From the NCBI GenBank assembly GCA_028565635.1, contig JAOXYB010048502.1, positions 1 through 26,703 on the forward strand: a stretch of 26,703 bases of DNA. Direction: 5' to 3'. Both the position numbers and the translations under genes were made by a program. Below the pieces are notes generated by a model. The model was not told where the DNA came from, made no database searches, and saw only the letters and a program-made list of their open reading frames with translations. This document shows, one piece after another, positions 1 through 8,957 of the stretch (positions are counted from its first letter, which is position 1; each line of letters starts with the position of its first letter). This stretch comes from Phoronis ovalis. Its lineage: Eukaryota; Phoronida; Phoronidae.

Positions 1-144
1 CCCCCCCCCGGGATGGCACTGTTTGGTTATCTTAGCATCCAAGTTATACTACTTACTAGTTCAGTATTGCTCACCATGTTCTGGTCAGTTCATATCAGCT
101 ATTGCTAATTTTGACAATTGAAATAAATCTAAACTTTCTTCCAG

Positions 145-210
145 AATATGGTGTAGATACATCACGTCTTTCAAAGGAATGGTGCTCGTCTCAAGAGGTT
201 TACATTCAAG
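145..210 (+). CDS. FBXO31: FBXO31 exon (first in window)
   Basis: 66 bp, acceptor ttccag, donor gtaagg. It enters with two bases of a split codon (probably GAA, giving EYGVDTSRLSKEW) and leaves one base. It codes the stretch just after the F-box. Confidence 0.85.
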
Positions 211-3200
211 GTAAGGAAATGAAATGCTAAATCAAGAAAGAGAGACAATTTTATGTTTCTTGTTATTCGGTCCATGAGTATTGTAGGCTGAATACACATT
301 TCTTTTACTAGGGTATGTATCTATGAGGTAATATTTTCCTCCAGTAGAATTTTGCCATTTGAGGCTTGCACACATGTTTTTGAACAGTTTTTTTAAATGT
401 TTCTAATGTCTAATTTCAGTACTGCAAAGGATTGGTCATTTGTTGGGAGCATGGACTCTTGAACGAGAATGTTATGGAGGCTTAGTTCAAGTTCAGGTAT
501 GATATATCATAAAATGTACTGCCTACCTGAATCCAAAGAAGACATGCCAAATGTGAAAATGTAAAAATGTATAATATATCATAAAATTTACTTCCAACCT
601 GTATCCAGAGAAGACATGGCAAATGTGAAAATGTGGTGTGGTGTCTCATAAAAATAACACGGTAAAAAATAATATAATTATTACATAATGAATATCCTTC
701 TTTATATGATATGTATTCTAAACAATGTTATTCTATTTCTTTTTAGTTCAATAATGGGGATATTTTTGGCATGGAATATTTGCCACCGGCAGCACCAAGT
801 ATTACCAGTAATTTAAGATCTCAAGTGTTATTCAGAACTGTAAAATTAAAGTCTAATGCGGTAGTGTTTAAAGGTTGTAGAAATTTTTGGCATGATAATG
901 ATGAGGAACAATTTCATGTTTGTACAGCACTTGAGGTAAGTCTGTGAAATAAAACAGTCTACTGTTGGTTTAAAAAACGAATAGTGTTATTAGGAACATT
1001 TTAATTGTAATGTTAATATAAACAGCAACTTTGATACTTCTGTATTTATAAAACTGGTTTAAACAAGTTAGAACAAAATGTTGGTGTCAATTTGGTCTGA
1101 CAGTTTATCGTTAGCTTTTGAAAGTTCTCAAAAATATGTTGTATGGTTGTTAGTTTAATCAACTACTATGCTATACTTATTTTCAGATAGTCCAGTCACC
1201 AGTATTTAGTGAATCAGATATAAGTTTCAAAAATAATCATGAAAGTTTATTTTCTTGCTTTGAATCATAATTTCAGGACATTCCAGATAAATTTTCCTAC
1301 CAATGTACGCAACCGGAAGACCACTGTGATATTGACAGTTTTTCAGAGACAGCTCAGGTACATTGTTTGCAGTTAGTATGGGTTTGTAAAATACTATTAC
1401 CCTACTTATTCAATACCAAAAACTTGTGCCATTTACATGAGCATGTTAAGGGTTATTTTAATCTTCTATTGGAGAAGTCTTCATGAATTGGTAACATAAA
1501 AAAATATGTTCTAAACCTGGGGGGGCACTTGGCCAATTTATGGTACAGGGGTGAGGCCCGGGTCTCAAAATCCTATACCCATTGCAAGCCAGCTATGGCA
1601 AAAAACATGCCCGTTATCCGAAATGATGGCTAACATACCTTGTTGTCAGAAAAGATGGCTAAAAACATACCTCTTTGGTAACAGCTATGGCAAAAAACAC
1701 CCATTTATAAGCAAACGATTTTCCGGAACCTATTGTTAGATTTTTGGGACCCATTGTTAGCAATTAGCTAAAAATATGCTCTATTGCGAGCGTCCGGGCT
1801 GAAATATATACCACGTTGCAATCAGGAACCCTGAAAACCATACCCCATAGGGCGGCACATGCATGTATGTATAACTGCTTTGGATGGCAGTGCCCCTCCC
1901 GGGGTTCTAAAGGAATAATATCCTGCGGAATTATCAAAATTGTACAATTCGTTTTAAAGTAGCAGGCATTTGTATATGTGGCTATAGGAACTGCCACATA
2001 ACCTGTTATTATGCAACAGTATGTGATGCAAAAGGGTAGAACAAGGTTTGTATGTATTTTTATGATGAAAAATATAAATTAAATTATATTTCTAAAATAT
2101 AGTATTTTGATAAAGGCATAATATAGGAGATAACTGTTAACAAATAATTGAATTAAGTGTTTATAAGATTGTGTCTTAATGCAAAATTTTATTTTTACGT
2201 TATAAATACCTTGTTCTACCTCGACATCATCAACCGTTGCATTATGGATAATAATGTGTTATAATGGTAGCTCTTATAGTCACACACAACAAAAATTAAT
2301 TTTGCAATTTCAGTAATTTTAGAAAACTAGTCTCATAAAACATACTTAATAGTGGCTAGTATATGTCATGTTAGAACCTGTTAACTTTAAGCAAATTCTG
2401 TATCTTTAACATGTTAGTTTAAGGATTAGACAGGTTATAATTTTTATGTTTCTAAAATGTGAAGTATTTTTACTTGCAGCAAGCAGCAATACTTGCTGAT
2501 CTTCTCAATACTGTTATGTTTTACAAATTATTTAATAGGATTCCTGTGAAACACGATAACGATCAACATTATTTTCATCGGTTGTAGAATTTCCATATAT
2601 GGATACATAGTGCAGTAGTTGGAGCTGAAGACATTCTTGGGAGTCAAGGGCCTGAGCATCATTTATTGTATGATCTACTAAACAGAAAATTTAGAAGTGT
2701 GGCATGCCAACATTTGTAAGCAGTCTGTTGTTTTTTGCATGAAATCATGTAATATTCGCTTTACGAAAATGTTACACCGTTTTATAAGGATTTAATAGTC
2801 TGCTTCATTTTCTGGAACCAAATGTAAGAATTTATATAGGACCAAAGGCAAATTGTGCTAAAGTTTATAAAATGTAGCCTTAGTTAAACTAAATTTTAAA
2901 TTTCCTATTTTTTTTGTCTATCGTTGCTCTCTTTGCACAGCTGAGTCCACCACTAACGTGGGTACTCAGATCTAATGCTGTTTCTGAGCTTCTCTAAGTG
3001 TTTATTTACTTGTCTCTTGAATTTTCCATTTGCTTGACCGATGGTTCGCCTACCATCTCTGGTGGGATGAAATTCGAAACAGGGCTTATAATTAGAATGA
3101 AAGATCTTGTGTGTTTCGGAGTGGAATCTGGGGATCTATACTATAAATCTGTGTTCAGAAACAGAAGAATCAATGGTTTTCATTTTTGCAGTAACATACC

Positions 3201-4210
3201 AACAGTTATGAACAGATTGAAATTGCCAAAACCTTTGAAAAAAGTACCCATGCAGCCTGGTTTATTTGAAGGAACATACGGTGCTCATGGTCTGGAAATT
3301 GTTATGCTACAATACTCTGATGATATGACCGAAGCATTAGCTAAGAAAATTACTGTAAGTGTCCATAATTTCTTTTGTTTCGCTAAGTATGATTGTGTGA
3401 ATTCATATTTGTTTTTACAGCCATTATTTACTGTTCAGTAAGATAATAAAATTAATTTTGATCAACTTTTTACAATTTGGCTATTTTGCTGATTTTAGGG
3501 TGACCCTAATGTGCCTGCTGGAAAGATTAGTTTTCAAGCAGATTTATCTCGCCCGATGATTTTGAATAATAATCAACAATCATCATTACAATTGCTTAAA
3601 GACATTGACACAGCAGACATGCCTCCAGGATGTGAAATTGATAAATTGCCAGATCAGTCATTTATTTTACCAAGTGATTGCCGACCGTTAGAATCAGTAG
3701 TCGACATGGGTATAGAACTACCAAAGATGTGTAAAGCAAGGTAAGTGTTTCCATGAATATTACATCTGTTTTCCTATAAAGTTAAAAGCACGGAAATTTG
3801 ATGTAATGATAACCTCTGGTTAAGACTGGTAACTGATGGTCTTCCTCTTCTGTAAGATTGTAAAGTGACTATCAATCGAGATGGGATGCAAGCCGTCCTA
3901 CATTAGGATCCTCTGATTGAAGAGAAAGGATTTCACACCTCGCAACTTATTTGAGACTTTGATAGCAGTAGTAGTTTACCATCTTTCCTGCTGCAAGTGG
4001 CGCTGAAAGCTGAAGGTAATCATTTTTGCTTTCAGATTTCATGCCAAAGGTCAAATTGCTCAAGATGGCTTTCAATACAATGAATGGATACCTGTACACT
4101 GGATCGTGTTTTCAAACTCTTTGTTTGGAATTATGTGGCTAGATCTTAGACGATTAGCTCTATTCTCTAGAGTTAAAGAAGATTTCACTGATATATCATT
4201 GACATTATGA
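145..4210 (+). CDS. FBXO31: FBXO31-family F-box protein (3' part, proximal-end isoform)
   Basis: Substrate receptor of an SCF (SKP1-CUL1-F-box) ubiquitin ligase; the family is known for binding cyclin D1 and C-terminally modified proteins through a C-terminal beta-barrel domain. Exons joined here: 145-210, 420-496, 747-935, 1277-1357, 2588-2715, 3192-3354, 3499-3740, 4036-4210; every junction is GT/AG and phase-consistent. Recognisable family blocks in order: EYGV after the F-box, LLGAWTLERECYGGLVQVQ, MEYLPP, FRTVKL, the FSYQC block, PGLFEGTYGAHGLEIVMLQ, ITGDPNVPAG, FILP, then the last strands with WIVF and MWLDL. The F-box itself and the start codon lie left of the window. Between ITGDPN and FILP vertebrate proteins carry a long low-complexity insert; here the linker is much shorter. 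Confidence in family is high; strict orthology to vertebrate FBXO31 is inferred. Confidence 0.9.
420..496 (+). CDS. FBXO31: FBXO31 exon: start of beta-barrel
   Basis: 77 bp, acceptor tttcag, donor gtatga, ends in phase 0. Codes VLQRIGHLLGAWTLERECYG and the next six residues; the LG-W...YGGL block is the family signature opening the substrate-binding domain. Confidence 0.88.
497..634 (+). repeat. 72-bp tandem duplication spanning a splice donor
   Basis: Two copies (497-562 and 569-634) offset by 72 bp share GTATRATATATCATAAAAT and the GAAGACATG and CAAATGTGAAAATGT blocks. The first copy starts with the donor of the exon ending at 496, so the second carries a decoy donor-like GTATAATAT at 569. 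Confidence 0.75.
747..935 (+). CDS. FBXO31: FBXO31 exon: MEYLPP block
   Basis: 189 bp, phase 0 at both ends, acceptor tttttag, donor gtaagt. It carries GDIFGMEYLPPAAPS, VLFRTVKL and a Trp/His/Asp/Glu-rich loop (NFWHDNDEEQFH). Confidence 0.9.
1277..1357 (+). CDS. FBXO31: FBXO31 exon: FSYQC block
   Basis: 81 bp, phase 0/0, acceptor tttcag, donor gtacat. Codes DIPDKFSYQCTQPEDHCDID and on; it corresponds to the Cys/His-containing block that precedes the helical part in family members. Confidence 0.82.
1516..1904 (-). mobile_element. CCCGGGG-ended repeat element, copy 1
   Basis: 389-bp block in an FBXO31 intron. Inverted ends: CCTGGGGGGGCACTTGG at the left and, reversed, CCCCGGGAGGGGCACTGCC at the right. 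Internal degenerate phrases (ctatggcaaaaaacat, gatggctaaaaacatacc) recur about every 31 bp. The right end resembles that of the copy at 11215-12032. No coding capacity, so non-autonomous. The strand is arbitrary, set opposite to the copy at 17725. Confidence 0.6.
2588..2715 (+). CDS. FBXO31: FBXO31 exon: helical segment
   Basis: 128 bp, enters in phase 0 after ttcatcggttgtag and leaves two bases before donor gtaagc. Codes NFHIWIHSAVVGAEDILG and on to RKFRSVACQH; the F-x-x-W-(I/L)...EDI pattern matches the helices before the PGLF block. This acceptor is preferred because the same frame further upstream runs into TAG at 2585-2587. Confidence 0.78.
3192..3354 (+). CDS. FBXO31: FBXO31 exon: GTYGAHGLEIV block
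   Basis: 163 bp, acceptor tttttgcag, donor gtaagt; takes one base to finish the split codon and leaves phase 0. Carries PGLFEGTYGAHGLEIVMLQY, the most conserved block of the family. Confidence 0.92.
3499..3740 (+). CDS. FBXO31: FBXO31 exon: ITGDPN continuation and linker
   Basis: 242 bp, acceptor gattttag, donor gtaagt; leaves two bases (AG). GDPNVPAGKISFQADLSRP is conserved; then about 35 poorly conserved residues, then FILP and LPKMCKAR. Its donor can join in frame to either terminal exon (AG+A or AG+G, both Arg). Confidence 0.9.
4036..4210 (+). CDS. FBXO31: FBXO31 terminal exon, proximal copy
   Basis: 175 bp, acceptor ttgctttcag, stop TGA at 4208-4210. Codes FHAKGQIAQDGF, EWIPVHWIVFS, MWLDLRRLALFSRVKEDF and a short tail. 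These are the last barrel strands. No canonical AATAAA follows before the retroelement remains begin near 4640; only variants CATAAA (4385) and TATAAA (4434) are present. Confidence 0.88.
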
Positions 4211-4639
4211 ATCCACAATTTAAAATATCACTGTAAAATTTGTACTATTAATTGCGTTGTGAAGTGATGTTTAACATCTGGAAATTACGAATTCAAATGT
4301 CAGCACCTTATGCAGAATACAGTCTTTAGCATCAAGTTTACATAACTAGGAATTAATCAAATTTTTAATCAAGATTTTAACAGACATAAAAGATGCTAAC
4401 CTGTTTTAATGTGATAATTGTTAATACAGCTGGTATAAAATGAGAATGATCACATAACTGTTTGGTAATACAAAACTATAGAGACTTATCAGAATGAAGA
4501 CACTGCGTTTGTAAGTTAAACAAAATGTGCAAAGTTTGACAGTAATTTCGTGGAGTGATATTAGCATAAGAGGTTGTGTGAGATTGCTTTTCCGCATGCA
4601 TCATATCATAGAGATGTTACTAACACTATCGGCTTATTA
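4211..4639. other. No gene recognised
   Basis: AT-rich DNA between the proximal FBXO31 terminal exon and the retroelement remains; 3' UTR of the proximal isoform or intron of the distal isoform. No strong motif apart from the variant poly(A) hexamers noted for the terminal exon. Confidence 0.5.
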
Positions 4640-5345
4640 ACCAGTTTTAAAATCAAATCCTGTTTGTCAACTTTTCTGGCACCCTCTGTTGGGGTGTGTC
4701 CCAAACCCATTCAACTTCCTTTTTGGTCAGGTCTCATAAAGGTTCTATGATTTCTTACAGATGTGATAAGCCAAATAGTTGGATACTTGTGATGTCAGTT
4801 GCAGGTGCATCTCCAAAATGTCTGCACTTCTTTATCTGTTACTGTATGTCCAATGAACTATACCTCCTATCTTCTGAGCTTTAGCTTTTCTGCATTCAGG
4901 ACCACATGTCTTGTTTTGCAGTGTTTTAAGACAGCTTCTAGATGATCTTTGAGAGCATCAAGTATGACACCAACATTCACAATAGCAAAATCATCAGCAA
5001 TGACCCCAGGACCATAAAGGCCCTCAATCAGTTTGTTTTTTCATTGAAAACTATTGGCGTGGAATTTATTCCGAAAGGATTCTCTTCAAACAGTATTTGC
5101 CATAACAAGTGTGAAATGTTGTGAGGTATGAAGACTCCTTCCAAGTAGGACTTGCCATAACCTATTGCGAATATCCATAATATTATTGTATTTTAATACT
5201 TTAGCCACATGCAGCCCAGTTGCAATTTATGGTTGGCCTAGTACTTTCTTTGTATCGCTTCCTTGAAATCCTCCGAATCGAGGTAGATTGTTAAAGCTGC
5301 AGTATACTTTGGAACCATGACAATAGAGTTGATCCAGGGAGTATG
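4640..5345 (-). pseudogene. Decayed Ty3/gypsy reverse-transcriptase fragment
   Basis: Read on the minus strand, short runs in shifting frames match the gypsy polymerase order: PWINSIVMVPK, LTIYLDSEDF, AIQRKY, then ADDFAIVNVG at the position of the usual catalytic YxDD region, then LFIGHTVT-like residues. Stops and frameshifts throughout show a dead copy. It lies in the FBXO31 intron between the two terminal exons. Confidence 0.65.
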
Positions 5346-6297
5346 CAATGATATCTTACTGTCTTGAGATGAGAATGTAGCATAACAGGTACTTCCCAGC
5401 AAACAATTTAACATTACAGGAATGTTACAATAAAGTTACCTGATAACCTACCATGAAAATTCCTTTACTCATTATCAGGATGCTACTGCCTAACGTTATC
5501 CAATAAATAAATGTTGAGAAACCTTATGATAACTGTAACTGATTAGCAAAAAGACAAAAAATCGTAATCATCAACGTATGAGTTTATTTCAGTTTATTTC
5601 AGTTTCAAGCTTTATAGTATAACATTCATCATTATCATCATCTGCCTTAAGTTCTCTTAAATTTCTGCCATGCCTGTGATAAGTTTGCCAAGTCTCAGTC
5701 CGTATTCAGACGTGCTATTCCATGTAATTTACAATTTGTAAATTCTTTCTTCTTTATGCATTTAATATTATATTTTGTTAGTCATTATCTTGTATCTTGG
5801 CAATCCCACTCCTGACACCACACAATGGTTTTAACATTATTATTGATAAGTAAAACAATCATTTTGTATATTATATATTGCGAAGTATGTTTTATTCTTT
5901 TAACTGCTTTACTGCAACAAAGGGCAAAAGTGCATGCTGGTACAACAATTAATAAAAACTATTACATCACCCACATTGTTGCATCCAAGGGAGCTCAGAT
6001 ATTCCTTTATAGTATTCCTTTAAATAGAAGCAGTCTCTTCAAAACATAAGATAGCATATCTGAAATACAATCAGAGTAACTTGTTGGTGGAAAGTTACCA
6101 TCAATGTTCATATCGCTAAAATAAATTATGAAATCCTGTAACTAGATATCTCCCAATTAGCCTTGCAGTACTTTTGAATGTTGCTAAATTACAAAATTTT
6201 TGTCGACCAGTGCAAGGGGTAGGTATCTAATGGCCATGAATTTCTGTATGCAAACTAATTTTATCCCAGTTCTCATATTTAAGGCAATTTCTGAAAT

Positions 6298-6530
6298 CTA
6301 ATAATCATCATGCTCAGATGCTCGCTCAATAGTGCATGTTGAGAATGCATTTGGTGTTGCATTTTCTGTGACAAATCTCACATAGTTTTCCATTTTAAAC
6401 CTGAAGTCTGTAGCTTGTCCTTTACAAATTAGATGCGACAATGTGTCGGCTATATTTTGTTTTCTGGGTATATAATGAACTTTAAATTGGTAGGGCTGCA
6501 AATGTAGCACCCAATGTTCAATATTCTAGT
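6298..6530 (-). pseudogene. Gypsy RNase H fragment
   Basis: Minus-strand run carrying LQPYQFKVHYIPRKQNIADT then LSHL, the very typical end of the gypsy RNase H domain (Y-x-P-G/R-K-x-N-x-A-D-x-L-S). A stop follows within about 45 residues, so the copy is truncated. Confidence 0.72.
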
Positions 6531-6569
6531 GCACGGCTTAGATTTCTTCGAATAAATAAATTCTAACGG

Positions 6570-6870
6570 AGTTCGAATTCAGTTCCATGTACCATTGCCC
6601 AAACAATTCCTGGTGCTTCGCATTCTGTTTGCAAATATACAGTTTTATCTTCACCGGGATTTTGAGGCGTATTAAAATCATAATAAACATTTGTAATTTC
6701 ATTCCGCTACAGTGTAACAGTAAAGCCTTCTTTTGATTTGCATCTTTAATACCTTTTCCAATTTATAAATAAATCAAAAGCATGTTTCCATTTTTTCTAC
6801 CTAACACCGATGGTTGTCTGGGATCAAAATTTGACAATCCTCCTAGATCAGTGTTTATAGCCGTTGCCAT
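6570..6870 (-). pseudogene. Gypsy gag fragment
   Basis: Minus-strand pieces in two or three frames: an ATG at 6870 followed by LSNFDPRQPSVLG, then WKHAFDLFINW, KKALLLHCSG and PGEDKTVY. These resemble the N-terminal gag of invertebrate gypsy elements. Gag lies directly against the RNase H end, so the middle of the element has been lost or two copies are joined. Confidence 0.55.
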
Positions 6871-7279
6871 CACAAAATTACTTATAAATACAATTTAGAT
6901 CCTCATCGCCAACGTTATGTTCCTCACCGGGTTATAAATAAACTGAATTAAATCACGATGCTTGATGATAACAAATTTTAATTTAAAAATCAACAAGACA
7001 AATATTAACGAAACTATGGCCAATTCATGTATTTAGATTCGACTAACTGCGCAATCCCTGCAGGCATGCTCAATGTGGTAACATAATATATCTCATTAAT
7101 TATCTATCGACAGTTACTACAGCATCAAAGTGTACACTAATTTAGTGCATGACATTTCTGCAATAAATCAAAGTAACCAAGTGTCCAACTAATCCTATAA
7201 GCTGAGTAATTCCTGCTGCGGATCTACATGTTACATGATTGTATCTAATTGCAGAATTGTCAACTTTAGTACATAACTT

Positions 7280-7460
7280 TATCATCTGCAGATAATTTGT
7301 TGACCTTGCAGTATTGAATATATCCTGTAAATTGTTGATAAAATTTATGAACAACATAGTGTAGGGCCAGCTCTTTCATACACAGTTCTTTTAATAAGTG
7401 AGGACTTAAACAATCTGATCCGCCAGGTTTACTTGGATTTAAGCTTCTTATAAAGTAACC
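7280..7460 (-). pseudogene. LINE-like reverse-transcriptase fragment
   Basis: Minus-strand run SLNPSKPGGSDCLSPHLLKE followed by LALHYVVHKFYQQ, matching the non-LTR polymerase block (LNP-K--GPD--SP-LLKEL---LA). Only this block is seen and the frame breaks afterwards. Confidence 0.5.
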
Positions 7461-8641
7461 TCTCCTGTTTTCTAGTGCAACATTAATATTTCTATCATTA
7501 AACTCTTTTTGATTTGAATAGATGTAAGATGATACTTTCTCATGTTAGGGACTAGATTAAAAAATCATTTCAGAAAGCTTTTCCAGACCAGCCATTGAAA
7601 ATCGAACAGTTGAACTTTATTACATTTTGTTTTTAAATCTTCTATGGTATCACAGTTAGATCTTCTCTTCTTTGTCTTCCTAATCCAAAAACAAACCATC
7701 ATTTAAACATTTGGTATGGCTAGTTTTGAGAAAATGATAAGTTGATTTTCTCATGTAGTTTATGTAATGTGCAATGCAAAGAACCAGTAAGAAACTGGTT
7801 TTTAGTTGGACTATCACTGTTTCTTGCATTCTGGGATTCTTTTGCTACGACACCCTGCCGCTTTTTATACAAGTATTATAGGCTCTCCACCAGCTTGCTT
7901 TTCTCATACTGCCACTAAGCCTGTGTGTCAATGCCATAATTTTTTGTCCCATCTTTGTCTTTGTCTATGCATAATGTGTGTCTGCGATATGCAATGAAAT
8001 ATGAGGTTAAAAAAACTGTGACATAAACTTTAGTATAATTGTAGCATCTTGCATTACGGAAAATTCGGTCACTGTCCCTCAGTTTAAACTAATCGATTAC
8101 TAGATTTTGTCTGTTCTTCGGGTCTGGTTAACTAAATTTCCAGAACTCACATTTTTCGAATACCAATACAACTCTCCTTCATCACTGTCAAAATTTTAAA
8201 ATATTTGCTGGAATACTTGTCATTGAAATATCCATAATTAAAATTTATTATCGCATGCACGTAAGTTTCAAAAGTTATACTCTTCATAGATTATCCATAG
8301 TCCACATTTCCTGCCTCTGACATACCAGTAGGTTCAACTTCCCGCGGTAAAATTTTGCAGAGATAGTCTTTGTCGTCGCCAGCTTCATTTGCTTAAATAT
8401 TAATATAATACTATCTATTACTAGTCCTTTGAGCCTTTGATCCATTAGCATAGTAGTCAGTCACTGGCAGTTTCACTTTTCAACCTTATTAAAGCAACGT
8501 ATAATTTAACAATAACCAAACTGCTTGGTACAAAAAGTTGTACAAAAATGCATATGCAAGGCAATCTTACCAGACTTCAATTATGCATATCACTCTGTAG
8601 AATTCAGTGTCTACTACAAAGAAATGTTCTTTATGCTGCAG
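7461..8641. other. No gene recognised (intron before distal FBXO31 exon)
   Basis: About 1.2 kb of AT-rich DNA with faint minus-strand retroelement flavour near 7800-7950 that I could not confirm. No other F-box exon copy was found. Confidence 0.4.
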
Positions 8642-8792
8642 GTTTCATGCTAAGGGACAGATCGCAATGGAGGGTTTTGTGCATCATGAATGGACTCGTA
8701 TCCACTGGATTGTTTTCAGTCAAGATGTATTTGCCGTCTTGTGGATAGAGCTCAAAGATGTTAGTATTTTTGCAAGAATAACTGATTTATAG
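8642..8792 (+). CDS. FBXO31: FBXO31 terminal exon, distal diverged copy
   Basis: 151 bp, acceptor tatgctgcag, stop TAG at 8790-8792. Same entering phase as the exon at 4036 and aligned without gaps for 45 residues, about half identical (FHAKGQIAMEGF, HWIVFS, WIELK, FAR). Most changes in hydrophobic positions are conservative (V/I, L/V, M/L, L/I, D/E), so it looks constrained rather than decayed. It ends earlier than the proximal copy (RITDL then stop). It could be an alternative last exon of the same gene, or the remnant of a partial tandem gene copy; no copies of the other exons were seen between 4211 and 8641. Confidence 0.8.
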
Positions 8793-8829
8793 TTTGTTCA
8801 GACTATTCGTATTGGATTTTAGTTTTAGT

Positions 8830-8949
8830 CAGCATGAACAAGGTGTACCCCCAAGTAGTTTACTACAGTTTAAAAAGGATGCTGCATCATTAAATTCTAC
8901 TTTAGGAGAGACACACACCTTATCTCAGAGAAAAAAACGTGTATCGTGA
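8830..8949 (+). CDS. Possible C-terminal tail exon after the distal FBXO31 exon
   Basis: A 39-codon open stretch ending TGA at 8947-8949, in the +1 frame relative to the distal terminal exon and preceded by ttttagttttag. It codes QHEQGVPPSSLLQFKKDAAS and a Lys/Arg-rich end (QRKKRVS). It weakly resembles the short Pro/Ser plus helix tail after the last barrel strand of FBXO31 proteins. Joining it needs a frame change or an unusually short intron (about 37 bp) past TAG at 8790. It may be a real tail reached by splicing, a relic, or 3' UTR. Confidence 0.35.
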   Translation, partial: QHEQGVPPSSLLQFKKDAASLNSTLGETHTLSQRKKRVS

Positions 8950-8951
8950 TT

Positions 8952-8957
8952 AATAAA
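8952..8957 (+). promoter_or_regulatory. Poly(A) signal AATAAA
   Basis: Canonical AATAAA three bases after the TGA of the tail stretch and 160 bases after the stop of the distal terminal exon. It supports this end as the true 3' end of the F-box gene. Confidence 0.5.

Noticed and set aside
2480-2587. 35 open codons after a good acceptor (tacttgcag), in frame with the F-box exon at 2588
   Set aside because: The frame meets TAG at 2585-2587 and the residues do not match the family, whereas the part from 2588 does. Taken as intron.
2998-3191. Open stretch running into the F-box exon at 3192
   Set aside because: No family similarity before 3192, and a clean acceptor sits at 3190-3191.
3991-4003. 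Second CTCF-like core (ctgcaagtggcgc) just before the proximal F-box end exon
   Set aside because: Only the GTGGCGCT half fits; too weak to list.
7800-7950. Possible gag zinc-knuckle remnant on the minus strand
   Set aside because: Cys and His spacing could not be made to fit the CCHC pattern.
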